A stretch of DNA of 14,354 nucleotides from Rubrobacter sp. (GCA_016781885.1 JADDPM010000051.1:1-14354); one strand, 5' to 3'; positions 5,974-12,721 are shown, counted from the stretch's first letter. Notes: generated from the sequence alone by a model not told the origin. Translations and numbers: made by a program.

Positions 5974-6927
5974 TTGAACGACGGGATGAACCATAAGGCC
6001 GGCGAAGTCACGACGCTCACAGCCAGGGACCTGCGGAAGAGCTATGATGACTTTCAGGCCGTCAGGGGCGTGGACTTCGAGGTCTACCGGGGAGAGTGCT
6101 TCGGGTTTCTCGGTCCCAACGGCGCGGGCAAGACCACGACGATGAAGATGATCTACGGCGCCGCCATCCCCACCAGCGGGGAACTAGAGGTCACGGGCCT
6201 CGACGTGAAGCGTCACGAAAGGGCCGTCAAACGCCGCATCGGCGTCGTCCCCCAGGAGAACAACCTCGACGAGGACCTCAAGGTGAGAGAGAACCTACTC
6301 GTCTACGGCCGCTACTTCGACCTGCCAAAAAAAATCGTAGCGCAGCGGGCCGAAGAGCTGTTGGAGTTCGTCCAGCTCTCCGAGAAGGCAGAGGCAAAGG
6401 TCGAACAGCTCTCCGGCGGAATGAAGCGGAGGCTCCTCGTCGCCCGCGCCCTCATCAACGACCCCGACCTCGTCGTCCTCGACGAGCCGACGACCGGTCT
6501 CGACCCGCAGGCACGTCACCTGGTCTGGGACAAGCTGCGTGAGCTCACGAGCGAGGGGAAGACGCTCATCCTCACGACACACTATATGGACGAGGCGGCG
6601 CAGCTGTGTGACCGCCTGTGCATCATGGAGGGTGGAGGCATCATCTCGGAGGGTGCGCCAAGAGACCTCATCTCCGAGCACGTAAGCGCCGAGGTCCTGG
6701 AGCTCCGGGCGACTCCCGAGACTCTGGAGAAGCTAGCCTCCATAGTCGAGGACGTCGCTGACAACACCGACCGGGTAGGGGACGCTCTCCTCGTGTACGC
6801 CTCGGACGCTGACGCCGTAATGGAGAAGATCAGAGAGTGGAGTGTGGAGGTGGACAATATCCTGCGTCGCCGGGCAACCCTGGAGGACGTCTTCCTGAAG
6901 CTCACGGGACGGCGGCTGGTGGATTGA
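5974..6927 (+). CDS. ABC transporter ATP-binding protein (DrrA/NodI-like)
   Basis: This is the cytosolic ATPase that would power the adjacent permease. From the TTG at 5974 it has 317 residues. Motifs in order: Walker A GPNGAGKTT (47-55), Q-loop Q94 in VVPQENN, signature LSGGMKRR (146-153), Walker B LVVLDEP (166-172) followed by TTGLDP, and switch H203 in TTHYMDEA. The NLDEDLKVRENL stretch and the C-terminal accessory region (about 225-317) match the DrrA/NodI/CcmA-like subfamily of ABC-2 exporters. GGGAG at 5959-5963 lies 10 nt before the TTG; ATG at 5986 is the alternative, with a weaker site. A run of eight A occurs near 6326-6333. Substrate is unknown; drug, lipid or polysaccharide export are all possible for the subfamily. 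Confidence 0.92.
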   Translation: MNDGMNHKAGEVTTLTARDLRKSYDDFQAVRGVDFEVYRGECFGFLGPNGAGKTTTMKMIYGAAIPTSGELEVTGLDVKRHERAVKRRIGVVPQENNLDEDLKVRENLLVYGRYFDLPKKIVAQRAEELLEFVQLSEKAEAKVEQLSGGMKRRLLVARALINDPDLVVLDEPTTGLDPQARHLVWDKLRELTSEGKTLILTTHYMDEAAQLCDRLCIMEGGGIISEGAPRDLISEHVSAEVLELRATPETLEKLASIVEDVADNTDRVGDALLVYASDADAVMEKIREWSVEVDNILRRRATLEDVFLKLTGRRLVD

Positions 6928-7730
6928 TGGGCGGGGTGAGGATACCTTCGGCGCGCGGGGCGTTTAGGGTCTGGCAGCGTAACGCGATGATCTTCCGCAA
7001 GTACTGGAAGAGCATTCTGGCCCCGAACTTCATAGACCCGCTGCTATATTTGGGGGCTCTGGGGTTGGGGCTCGGGGCGTTCATCCGGGAGGGAGGGATC
7101 AACGGCCAGACCTACTTGCAGTACATAGCGCCGGGGCTTTTGGCGAGCAACGCCATGTGGGCGGCCTCGTTCGAGAGCACGTTCAACACCTTCGTCAAGC
7201 TCAAGATAGACAGGATTTATGACGCCATAACCACGACCCCGGTGAACGCCGAGGACGTGGTGGCCGGCGAGTATCTGTGGGCCGGCACCCGCTCCGCGCT
7301 CTATGGGACGGCCTTCCTCGCGGTCCTGACGATGCTCGGCTTCGTCTTCACGCCGGAGAACCCGCTCGTCTCGTCACCCTGGGCGCTGCTCCTGCCGCCG
7401 GTGCTGCTGATCATAGGCGTTATGTTCAGCGTCATGGGGACGCTCTTCACGAGCCTCATCCAGCGCATAGACCTCTACGCATACTACTTCACCCTGGTCA
7501 TCACGCCGCTCTTCCTCTTCTCGGGGATCTTCTTCCCCGTCGAGGGCTTCCCGGCGCCTGTGCCGCAGATAGCCTGGTTGAACCCTCTCTACCATGCGGT
7601 AAACCTGTGTCGGGAACTCGCCTCGGGACCCTCCCCGGGCGTGCTCGCGGACGCCGCCTGGATCCTAGTCTTCACCGCGTCGCTCTCGCTCCTCCCGGTC
7701 CAGCTAATGCGGAAGAGGCTCGTCAGTTAA
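6927..7730 (+). CDS. ABC-2 type transporter permease (NodJ/DrrB-like)
   Basis: This 267-residue integral membrane protein pairs with the preceding ATPase. About six hydrophobic segments are visible, near residues 36-52, 66-80, 124-142, 152-176, 186-203 and 242-258. The ABC-2 signature region is present as FLFSGIFFPVEGFP (196-209) followed by WLNPLYHAVNLCREL (217-231). The FRKYWKSILAPNFIDPLLYL start resembles NodJ-like exporters. The ATG at 6927 shares its first base with the last base of the ATPase TGA (6925-6927), so the two are translationally coupled. A longer frame from 6837 exists but overlaps the ATPase and is unlikely. Substrate cannot be deduced. Confidence 0.92.
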   Translation: MGGVRIPSARGAFRVWQRNAMIFRKYWKSILAPNFIDPLLYLGALGLGLGAFIREGGINGQTYLQYIAPGLLASNAMWAASFESTFNTFVKLKIDRIYDAITTTPVNAEDVVAGEYLWAGTRSALYGTAFLAVLTMLGFVFTPENPLVSSPWALLLPPVLLIIGVMFSVMGTLFTSLIQRIDLYAYYFTLVITPLFLFSGIFFPVEGFPAPVPQIAWLNPLYHAVNLCRELASGPSPGVLADAAWILVFTASLSLLPVQLMRKRLVS

Positions 7731-7818
7731 TATCTAATCGATAATACCGATGGTCGGCAAGAAGACCGGGAATCGTTGCCCCCTCGCGCTCCGCAAACCA
7801 GGGCTAAGTAGAACGTCC

Positions 7819-8166
7819 CTATGCACGATATGACCTGAAGCCTTGTGGGGCATCCGGTTCCGTCCCCGCGGCACCACGAACCGGCCGCTCGAAGGTCCAC
7901 CCGTAGAGGGCCATCCCCGCCATTATCGCCGCGACGAACGCGAACACCGGCGTAAGCCCCGTCGCGAGGGCGGCCACCGCCGGGCCGGGACAGAACTCCG
8001 ACAGTCCCCAGCCGACGCCGAACATCGTCGCGCCCCCGAGCAAGCGCACGTCCAGGGCGCTCTTGGTAGGCAGCGCGAAGCCGCCCGCCAAAATCGGGCG
8101 CGGACGCTTCAAGATCAGGCGGAAAGCGGGTATGGTGACCAGCAGCGCGCCGCCCATGACGAGCAT
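7819..8166 (-). pseudogene. N-terminally truncated YeeE/YedE family (DUF6691) transporter remnant
   Basis: The 115-residue frame contains the diagnostic YeeE/YedE segment LGGATMFGVGWGLSEFCPG (43-61), including Cys59, and the LVMGGALLVTIPAFRLI helix. Intact DUF6691 proteins, linked to sulfur-compound uptake, are about 140-150 residues and start with another helix plus an SGM..P.KVL.FLD..G.WDPSL segment. Here homology begins abruptly at LMLVMGGALL. I checked the three minus-strand frames upstream to about 8260 and none encodes the missing part. There is no ribosome binding site before the ATG at 8166. The usual partner (the other YeeE half) and rhodanese or persulfide dioxygenase genes are absent. 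A deletion remnant is the best reading; a functional short form cannot be excluded. Confidence 0.65.
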
Positions 8167-8356
8167 CAGGGGGGCATCGCATGATTGCGGGTATAGCGAT
8201 GGAGGGTAGAGCTTCCGGCGGGCGCGACTTTCTAAAGGGTTCAGCGCTCGGCGGCCGAAAGCGGGCGCACGAGAGGAGAGCAGATCTCGTCACACCAACC
8301 CCGGCCGCTTTACGAAGACAAGAGCCGATAGTTAACTGCTTTGATACGATTGGTGA

Positions 8357-8980
8357 ATGCAGGAGAACACTTTTGTCGTGCGGCCGGCGGAGCATCGGGA
8401 CGAGACGCCCATCGCGGACCTCGTCGTCGAAGGGTTCCTCGATAAGTTCCGCCCGATCTTCGGACGGCGGATGGAGCGGTCGACAAAGATCATGGAGAAG
8501 TGGGTCCAGATGGAGCACGCTCTAGGCGGGGTCCGCTCACTGGTGATCGAGGGCGCAGCGCCGGTGGAGATCGTCGCGAGCGTGGGCGTCCGCACGGGTA
8601 GCTCGGACGACGAGGCCCTTGCGCGCGGGATCTGGGAGACCCTGCGCCGGAACCTGGGCTTCTTCCATGCTTCCTGGGCCGCATCCCTCCTTTCCTATCC
8701 CCGTTACGCCGCCTCCTCCTCGGAGGCATACATCGAACGCCTCGTAGTCGCCAGCGAGTACCGCCGGCAAGGTGTGGCCCGTGCCATGCTCGAGGCGGCG
8801 GAGACCGTGGCCCGCGAGTCGGGCAAACGGACCGTGGGCCTCCACGTCAGCGGCGGCAACCTCCCCGCGCTCAAGCTCTACGAAGCCTGTGGCTACGAGG
8901 AGGTCTCCCGCCAGCGTTCACGCCTCACCGGCTACTTCCTCGGCATCAGGGAGTGGCTGTATTTGCAGAAAGAGCTGTAA
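8357..8980 (+). CDS. GNAT-family N-acetyltransferase
   Basis: This 207-residue protein carries a GNAT domain that transfers an acetyl group from acetyl-CoA to an amine. The acetyl-CoA loop is visible as VVASEYRRQGVARAML (130-145), with the R/Q-x-x-G-x-A pattern, followed by the conserved NLPALKLYEACGYEEVSR (168-185). The N-terminal half (about 20-110) is longer than in minimal GNATs and carries no motif I recognise. The substrate may be a small molecule or a protein N terminus. GGTGA directly abuts the ATG at 8357, so there is no well-placed Shine-Dalgarno; a weak TACGAT lies 6 nt upstream. It converges on the DUF305 gene with a gap of only 12 nt. Confidence 0.88.
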   Translation: MQENTFVVRPAEHRDETPIADLVVEGFLDKFRPIFGRRMERSTKIMEKWVQMEHALGGVRSLVIEGAAPVEIVASVGVRTGSSDDEALARGIWETLRRNLGFFHASWAASLLSYPRYAASSSEAYIERLVVASEYRRQGVARAMLEAAETVARESGKRTVGLHVSGGNLPALKLYEACGYEEVSRQRSRLTGYFLGIREWLYLQKEL

Positions 8981-8992
8981 CCTTAGCCGCCC

Positions 8993-9304
8993 CTACCCCT
9001 CCGGGTAGTATTGGTGGTGCAGCTCGATCATCCCCCCTATCTCCCGCGATTGGGCGTCGATGGTTCCTCTGGCGAGGCGTTTTATCTCGGGGTTCTCGCT
9101 GCGCATCTTCGCGGTGCTAGCCATCTCTGTGGCCGAGGCGTGGTGCGGGATCATCGAGTCTATGAACGCTAGATCCAACGGCTCCTGCCCGGCTAGCTGG
9201 TCCGGCATCTCCATGGGGTACATCGAAGGCTCCTCGGGGTTCATCACCAGAGCCGACAGGGCATTCGGATCGTTCTTGAAGGGCGCCTGGAGCATCTCAT
9301 GCAA
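8993..9304 (-). CDS. DUF305 family protein, no signal peptide
   Basis: The protein matches the DUF305 helical domain: FIDSMIPHHASATEMAS (47-63), with the HH pair at 54-55, then EIKRLARGTIDAQSREIGGM (73-92) and a second HH at 96-97. Known DUF305 proteins are usually exported or lipid-anchored and are often found with metal-handling genes, but the role is not settled. This copy is 103 residues from the TTG at 9304, or 100 from the ATG at 9295, which lies 11 nt from AGAAGG. It has no signal sequence. The segment before the HH motif is Pro/Met-rich (MNPEEPSMYPMEMP). It starts 13 nt after the alpha/beta hydrolase stop, so the two are probably co-transcribed. Domain call is good; start and function are less certain. 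Confidence 0.78.
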   Translation of the reverse strand: MHEMLQAPFKNDPNALSALVMNPEEPSMYPMEMPDQLAGQEPLDLAFIDSMIPHHASATEMASTAKMRSENPEIKRLARGTIDAQSREIGGMIELHHQYYPEG

Positions 9305-9317
9305 CGCCTTCTTGGGA

Positions 9318-10688
9318 TCAGGGATGCGGGTTCTCCGGATCTTCCGGGTCCGCGTCTTCGCCGCGCTCCTCCCGAACGCGGCGTTGCTCCCCGGGGGACC
9401 GGTCCCAGGGCCGGGGTTCGTTCATGGAGTCGGGCCAGTCGAAGAGGTCTTTCGGCAACTCGGGCATACCGGCGTCTTCCCCGTCGCTGTCCGTCCGGTC
9501 GAGGGAACTCCTCCCGGCGCCGTTGTCCGGGCTCTGACCGACCGGACCTTCGACCTTACGCTTATCTTCCGGGTCCGGGGTGTCCTCGTGACCCCCCTCG
9601 GGCTCCCGGCCGCGCGACGAGTAGCTTCCGCCCCGTTTGCGGTGGACTCTCGGTCTCTCGCCGGTATCCCGCTCATCAGTGGTTTCGGGAGGCTCGGGTA
9701 GTAACGGTTCACCCGGCGTCTCTGCGACGGGCAGATCTTCTTGTGCCGCTTCCGGGGCTGCCGGGGCCGCGCTCAGGTAGCTGGAGTCGCCGGTCAGGAA
9801 TGAGAGTACCCGCGCGTTGAACTCGTCCGGACGTTCGAGCATCGGCAGGTGGCCACAGCGGTCTAGCAGGACGGCCTCGGCCGAGAGTACCCCGGCCCAC
9901 TGAGTGGCCGACTGGGGGTCCACGATCCGGTCGTTCTCACCGGTGATTGCGAGAGCGGGGATCTTTATGATGCCGGCCTGCCGTAGGAGCCTGCCGCGCG
10001 AGATCTCCCGCCGCGTCACCTCGAGGGTCTTCATCATTGCCGCCGGAGTAGACCTTCCCGCGGCCTCGATGACCTCTCCGGAGAGGTCCTGCGGGTCGAA
10101 GACGAACGGGCGCATCCAGAGCTTGCGCAGCGGCCCCACGTAGCGTCCCAGGGTGTAGAAGAGAGGTCCGACGACCGGCAGGGTGGCGAGCCAGAGGGGG
10201 GTCGGCAGGTCTATCTGGTCCTGGTTGGCGGGCGTGGCGATGAGAACGAGCCGTCCCACTACGTCCTGGTGATCGGCGGCGAGCTTCACGGCCATCGCCC
10301 CGCCGATGTCGTGCCCGATCACGGCGGTCCTCGTGAGACCGAAGTGAGCGCAGAAAGCGTACAATAGCCGGCTGCCGTAGCGGACGCCGTAGCCGGAGGC
10401 TGGCTTGTCCGAGTCTCCGAAGCCGGTCAGGTCGAGGCTATAGACGGTAAAGTGGCTGGATAGCTGATCCGCGAGACGGGTCCAGACTTCCCCGGAGGAG
10501 AGCCAGCCGTGGACGAGCAAGACCGGCGGCCCCCCACCGTCGACGCGGTAGCGGATCCAGTGTCCCTCCAACTCCAGGTACTCGGTGTCCCGGGCACTCT
10601 GGACCTGATAGGTCATCCTCCCCAGCACTACCGAAGCCGCGACGAGCACGACCAGAAGGATCAGTATTATGACGAGAACGCTACTCAT
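9318..10688 (-). CDS. Membrane-anchored alpha/beta hydrolase with Asp nucleophile and long charged tail
   Basis: The 456-residue protein has an N-terminal membrane segment (3-23), an alpha/beta-hydrolase domain (about 38-300) and a Pro/Glu/Asp/Arg-rich tail (about 301-456) that looks disordered. The nucleophile elbow is GHDIGG (125-130), so D127 replaces the usual Ser; this is typical of epoxide hydrolases and haloalkane or fluoroacetate dehalogenases. The oxyanion region is HGW (60-62), the acid is probably D253 or D257, and the base is H280 in CGHLPMLERP. The oxyanion Pro typical of epoxide hydrolases (HGxP) is Leu here. The substrate is unknown. A -10 TATTAT lies 7 nt before the ATG and there is no Shine-Dalgarno, implying a leaderless mRNA. 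DUF305 follows 13 nt downstream. Confidence 0.85.
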   Translation of the reverse strand: MSSVLVIILILLVVLVAASVVLGRMTYQVQSARDTEYLELEGHWIRYRVDGGGPPVLLVHGWLSSGEVWTRLADQLSSHFTVYSLDLTGFGDSDKPASGYGVRYGSRLLYAFCAHFGLTRTAVIGHDIGGAMAVKLAADHQDVVGRLVLIATPANQDQIDLPTPLWLATLPVVGPLFYTLGRYVGPLRKLWMRPFVFDPQDLSGEVIEAAGRSTPAAMMKTLEVTRREISRGRLLRQAGIIKIPALAITGENDRIVDPQSATQWAGVLSAEAVLLDRCGHLPMLERPDEFNARVLSFLTGDSSYLSAAPAAPEAAQEDLPVAETPGEPLLPEPPETTDERDTGERPRVHRKRGGSYSSRGREPEGGHEDTPDPEDKRKVEGPVGQSPDNGAGRSSLDRTDSDGEDAGMPELPKDLFDWPDSMNEPRPWDRSPGEQRRVREERGEDADPEDPENPHP

Positions 10689-10695
10689 AAGCTAG

Positions 10696-10701
10696 ATAAT
10701 A
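10696..10701 (-). promoter_or_regulatory. -10 element of the alpha/beta hydrolase gene; leaderless start predicted
   Basis: On the minus strand TATTAT ends 7 nt before the hydrolase ATG, and the 16 nt from the hexamer to the ATG match the sortase promoter at 14 positions. No clear -35 is seen (CTGTCC at 17-bp spacing). It lies in the 50-nt gap after the AI-2E permease stop, so the hydrolase-DUF305 pair may have its own promoter. Confidence 0.5.
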
Positions 10702-10738
10702 ACCCAACCCGTAGCCCCGGACAGTTGGAGAACCGGTC

Positions 10739-11842
10739 CTAAGAATGCGGGGCCGGGCTCGCCTCTTCTCGCTTGCCCTCCTGCCCGGGAAGCTCGGCGG
10801 CCCTCGGGGAGGGCGCCGCGCCCAGAGGTTTGACGTAGAGCTCATCGAGGAGGACGGTAAGGACGGCGGCGGTCGGAACGGCGAGGATAACGCCGGCGAG
10901 CCCCAAAAGGTCGCCCATCGCGAGGACGGCCAGGATTACGACGACCGGGTGTAGCTGCACGCTACGCGCCATCACCATCGGCGATACGATGTGCGCCTCT
11001 ATCTGATGTATGGCGACGTAGATCACGACGACTAGGAGCGCCTTTGTCGGGGAATCGGCGAAGGCGGCGAGAGTCGGGGGGACCGCGGCGAGGATAGGCC
11101 CGAAGAACGGTATTATCTCCAGAGCGCCGGTGAGGACGGCGAAGGTGAAGGCATACTCGACGTCGAGGGCGGCGAGCCCGATCCAGGTGAGGATGAAGAT
11201 GAGGAGCATCGCGGCGATCTGGCCGAGGATCCAACCGGAGACCCGCTCCCTTATGAGCTTGAGGATCTCCTCGACCCTCCCCCGTCTCTCTAGCGGGAAC
11301 AGCGCGAGCACCCCGTTCAAGAGCGGCTTCGGGTTTGAGACCATATACAGGGCCATGACCACCGCCCCAACGGCCTGCAAGAGTAGACCGGCCCCCCGCG
11401 TGGTCAACGAGTAGAGCTCCCCGGCCCTCTGTATGATCTGCTGGACGGCCTCGGTAAGGTCGAAGCTCGCCACCCCTCCCCCGGACCCCTGTAGGGCAGG
11501 ATACTGCTCTCCGAGATCCCTGGCGTACCTTTCGACGCCGCGGATCACGCCGGGGACCCGGGCCAGGAAGTCACCACCTTGATCCGTAATGATCGGGATC
11601 ACTATGTAACCGAGAAGCCCGAAGCCCACCACCACGCCGGCCAGAACCACGAGCAGCGCCAGGACACGCGGAAACTTCAGGTAGACCAGGAGGTCTACCG
11701 CCGGGGCGAGTATCAGAGCTATGAGGAGTGCTAATGCGAGGACCTCGATGACCCCAATGAGCTCGTAGAGCAAGAGCCCGGCGATGGCGAGCAGCACGAG
11801 GACGAGCGCGAACCGCGCCGAAGAGAGGAGGCTCGTGCCCAT
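10739..11842 (-). CDS. AI-2E family transporter (PerM/YdiK-like membrane protein)
   Basis: This 367-residue polytopic protein belongs to the AI-2E (UPF0118, PF01594) family, whose members include autoinducer-2 exporters and Na+/H+ antiporter-like proteins; the substrate of this one is unknown. Hydrophobic segments lie near 10-28, 32-50, 58-83, 152-168, 207-226, 230-260, 267-284 and 300-333. The conserved EIIPFFGPILAAVP motif (242-255) and the central soluble region (about 85-150 and 175-205) are in the usual places. Residues 340-367 form a charged, Pro-rich tail. The ATG at 11842 is preceded within 2 nt by a perfect 11-bp hairpin rather than an exposed Shine-Dalgarno. It follows the 73-residue gene by 34 nt and is probably co-transcribed with it. 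Confidence 0.9.
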   Translation of the reverse strand: MGTSLLSSARFALVLVLLAIAGLLLYELIGVIEVLALALLIALILAPAVDLLVYLKFPRVLALLVVLAGVVVGFGLLGYIVIPIITDQGGDFLARVPGVIRGVERYARDLGEQYPALQGSGGGVASFDLTEAVQQIIQRAGELYSLTTRGAGLLLQAVGAVVMALYMVSNPKPLLNGVLALFPLERRGRVEEILKLIRERVSGWILGQIAAMLLIFILTWIGLAALDVEYAFTFAVLTGALEIIPFFGPILAAVPPTLAAFADSPTKALLVVVIYVAIHQIEAHIVSPMVMARSVQLHPVVVILAVLAMGDLLGLAGVILAVPTAAVLTVLLDELYVKPLGAAPSPRAAELPGQEGKREEASPAPHS

Positions 11843-11844
11843 CC

Positions 11845-11873
11845 GGGCCGCCTAGCAGACCTCTAGGCGGCCC
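11845..11873 (-). promoter_or_regulatory. Perfect 11-bp hairpin between the 73-residue gene and the AI-2E permease
   Basis: GGGCCGCCTAG (11845-11855) and CTAGGCGGCCC (11863-11873) pair without mismatch around a 7-nt loop. In the minus-strand transcript it begins 3 nt after the upstream stop codon and ends 2 nt before the permease ATG, with AGG in the loop the only Shine-Dalgarno-like bases. There is no T run after it, so a simple intrinsic terminator is unlikely. Translation control, RNA processing, attenuation with a weak tail, or a DNA operator are all possible. Confidence 0.6.
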
Positions 11874-11876
11874 TTC

Positions 11877-12098
11877 TCAGGCGCCCCAGCGGGTGCCGAC
11901 GACCCGCCGGATAATTATGGAGGCGACGATGGTCGAGGTTATCGAGAAGCTCGCCTTTATTAGAGCCTCCTTCACGTCGTCGGCCACGCCGCGCTCCTCG
12001 GGTTCGTCGAGGAACTTGTCTGCGAAGCGGCTCGCCAAGAGATAAGCGATACCGGTCGAAAGAAGCGTTATCGCCCTTTTCTGTGTCTCGTCGTCCAT
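11877..12098 (-). CDS. Hypothetical 73-residue protein, probably membrane-associated
   Basis: I do not recognise a family. Residues 9-23 (AITLLSTGIAYLLAS) and 50-63 (SFSITSTIVASIII) are hydrophobic enough to lie on or in the membrane, separated by a charged stretch (DKFLDEPEERGVADDVKEAL). The short tail is basic (RRVVGTRWGA). GGAGG lies 8 nt before the ATG, so translation is well supported. It precedes the AI-2E permease by 34 nt on the same strand, with a strong hairpin between. A small accessory subunit of the permease is one possibility, from position alone. Confidence 0.72.
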   Translation of the reverse strand: MDDETQKRAITLLSTGIAYLLASRFADKFLDEPEERGVADDVKEALIKASFSITSTIVASIIIRRVVGTRWGA

Positions 12099-12152
12099 GT
12101 CCGCGTCCTCCCTGGTTCTTCTGACTCCACAACCGCCGGACCGCGCAGGCGA

Positions 12153-12172
12153 TCCGCATGCGGAGGATTCTA
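12153..12172 (-). promoter_or_regulatory. Possible promoter with overlapping palindrome for the 73-residue/AI-2E genes
   Basis: On the minus strand a TAGAAT hexamer (12167-12172) is followed 2 nt later by the perfect 12-bp palindrome TCCGCATGCGGA (12153-12164), which would cover the transcription start. A good -35 is not visible. The layout resembles a repressor operator over a start site. The 104-nt gap between the two minus-strand genes has no other signal I can support. Confidence 0.35.
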
Positions 12173-12202
12173 CCCTTTATTAAACTTGAGCATCGGGCCT
12201 TC

Positions 12203-12541
12203 CTATCCGACCTTTCTCTCACACGTGGTGCCACCCAGACGGTACAGTCTCCCGAGCTGCTCGCGCAAGACGTTGCGGCGGCAGAGGTCCGCATAGCAGT
12301 CCGCGCAGTAAAGAACCTCGTCCGGGCGGCCCGGATGGAGGTCGTGCTCCATCATGAAGTCCAGAAGGTCCCAAAAGCCTTCGCCGACCTGATCGACAAA
12401 CTCCGAGAAGGAAATCTTCCCGGAGATCAACCGCCCACAAGCTTCAGGGACCTCCAAAGTCCCCAACCTGCGGTTGGTATGCCTGACGATGAGCCCCGGG
12501 ATGATATCCTCGACGCCCACCAACTCCTCCTTCGCCAACAC
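12203..12541 (-). CDS. Hypothetical 112-residue protein with a C-terminal Cys cluster
   Basis: No family is recognised. The C-terminal third has C79-x2-C82-x4-C87, with C35 and C107 as further Cys, suggesting a small metal or redox site but not matching a motif I can name. The middle (residues 43-70) is helical and contains SFSEFVDQVGEGFWDLLDF followed by an acidic, His-containing MMEHDLH. No signal or membrane segment is seen. Two starts are plausible: GTG at 12541, and GTG at 12520 preceded by AGGAGG at a better distance (5 nt). The gene faces away from ndh, and their starts flank a 180-nt intergenic region with several inverted repeats. Confidence 0.6.
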   Translation of the reverse strand: MLAKEELVGVEDIIPGLIVRHTNRRLGTLEVPEACGRLISGKISFSEFVDQVGEGFWDLLDFMMEHDLHPGRPDEVLYCADCYADLCRRNVLREQLGRLYRLGGTTCERKVG

Positions 12542-12651
12542 GGCCCCTTTCTAGCCCCGTAAGACGATCGTTCCCTTTGAATCCCCTGCGTTACCCGCGG
12601 CACCGGCAACCCCTGAGCCGGTCCCGTGCGTAGAGTCTACGTAGCACCAGC

Positions 12652-12681
12652 CGTTTTGTAAAGCACAAAACGCTCGTTTTG
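12652..12681 (+). promoter_or_regulatory. Three-half-site operator-like array upstream of ndh
   Basis: CGTTTTGT (12652-12659) and ACAAAACG (12665-12672) form a perfect 8-bp inverted repeat with a 5-nt spacer. The second arm also forms a perfect 7-bp inverted repeat with CGTTTTG (12675-12681) across 2 nt. Three alternating copies of one half-site thus cover the -35 position and end 5 nt before the -10. This strongly suggests a dimeric regulator. The half-site does not match the Rex TTGTGAA-type consensus well, so I do not name the regulator. Confidence 0.55.
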
Positions 12682-12686
12682 AAGGG

Positions 12687-12692
12687 TATACT
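12687..12692 (+). promoter_or_regulatory. -10 element of ndh
   Basis: TATACT matches the -10 consensus at five of six bases and lies 29 nt before the ndh GTG. The -35 position (12664-12669, CACAAA) is poor and lies inside the inverted-repeat array. Transcription would begin near 12699, giving a leader of about 23 nt that contains AGGAGG at 12707-12712. Confidence 0.5.
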
Positions 12693-12721
12693 CGCATCCG
12701 AACGGCAGGAGGACAGAACAG

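Noticed and set aside
8345..8350. TACGAT as a firm -10 for the GNAT gene
   Set aside because: Only four of six bases match and no -35 is visible, so it is mentioned but not called as a feature.
7727..8518. 263-residue minus-strand frame spanning the YeeE remnant and the GNAT start
   Set aside because: It overlaps the recognisable YeeE frame in another phase and part of the GNAT gene in antisense; the sequence is Arg/Pro-rich with no motif.
8993..9008. Hairpin CTACCC-CTCC-GGGTAG as a terminator between GNAT and DUF305
   Set aside because: The stem is only 6 bp, overlaps the DUF305 stop codon and has no T run on either strand.
9339..9577. 14-nt direct repeat (9339-9352 and 9564-9577)
   Set aside because: Both copies encode DPED in the low-complexity hydrolase tail; this fits biased composition rather than a mobile or recombination repeat.
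9060..9701. 213-residue plus-strand frame
   Set aside because: It is antisense to the DUF305 gene and the hydrolase tail, whose domains are clear on the other strand; no ribosome binding site or motif.
12602..12622. Hairpin ACCGGC/GCCGGT in the ndh upstream region
   Set aside because: A 6-bp stem with a 9-nt loop is common in DNA of this composition, and it has no placement that suggests function.
12652..12672. Rex operator upstream of ndh
   Set aside because: The inverted repeat lacks the TTGTGAA/TTCACAA arms and spacing of known Rex sites; only TTGT/ACAA is shared.
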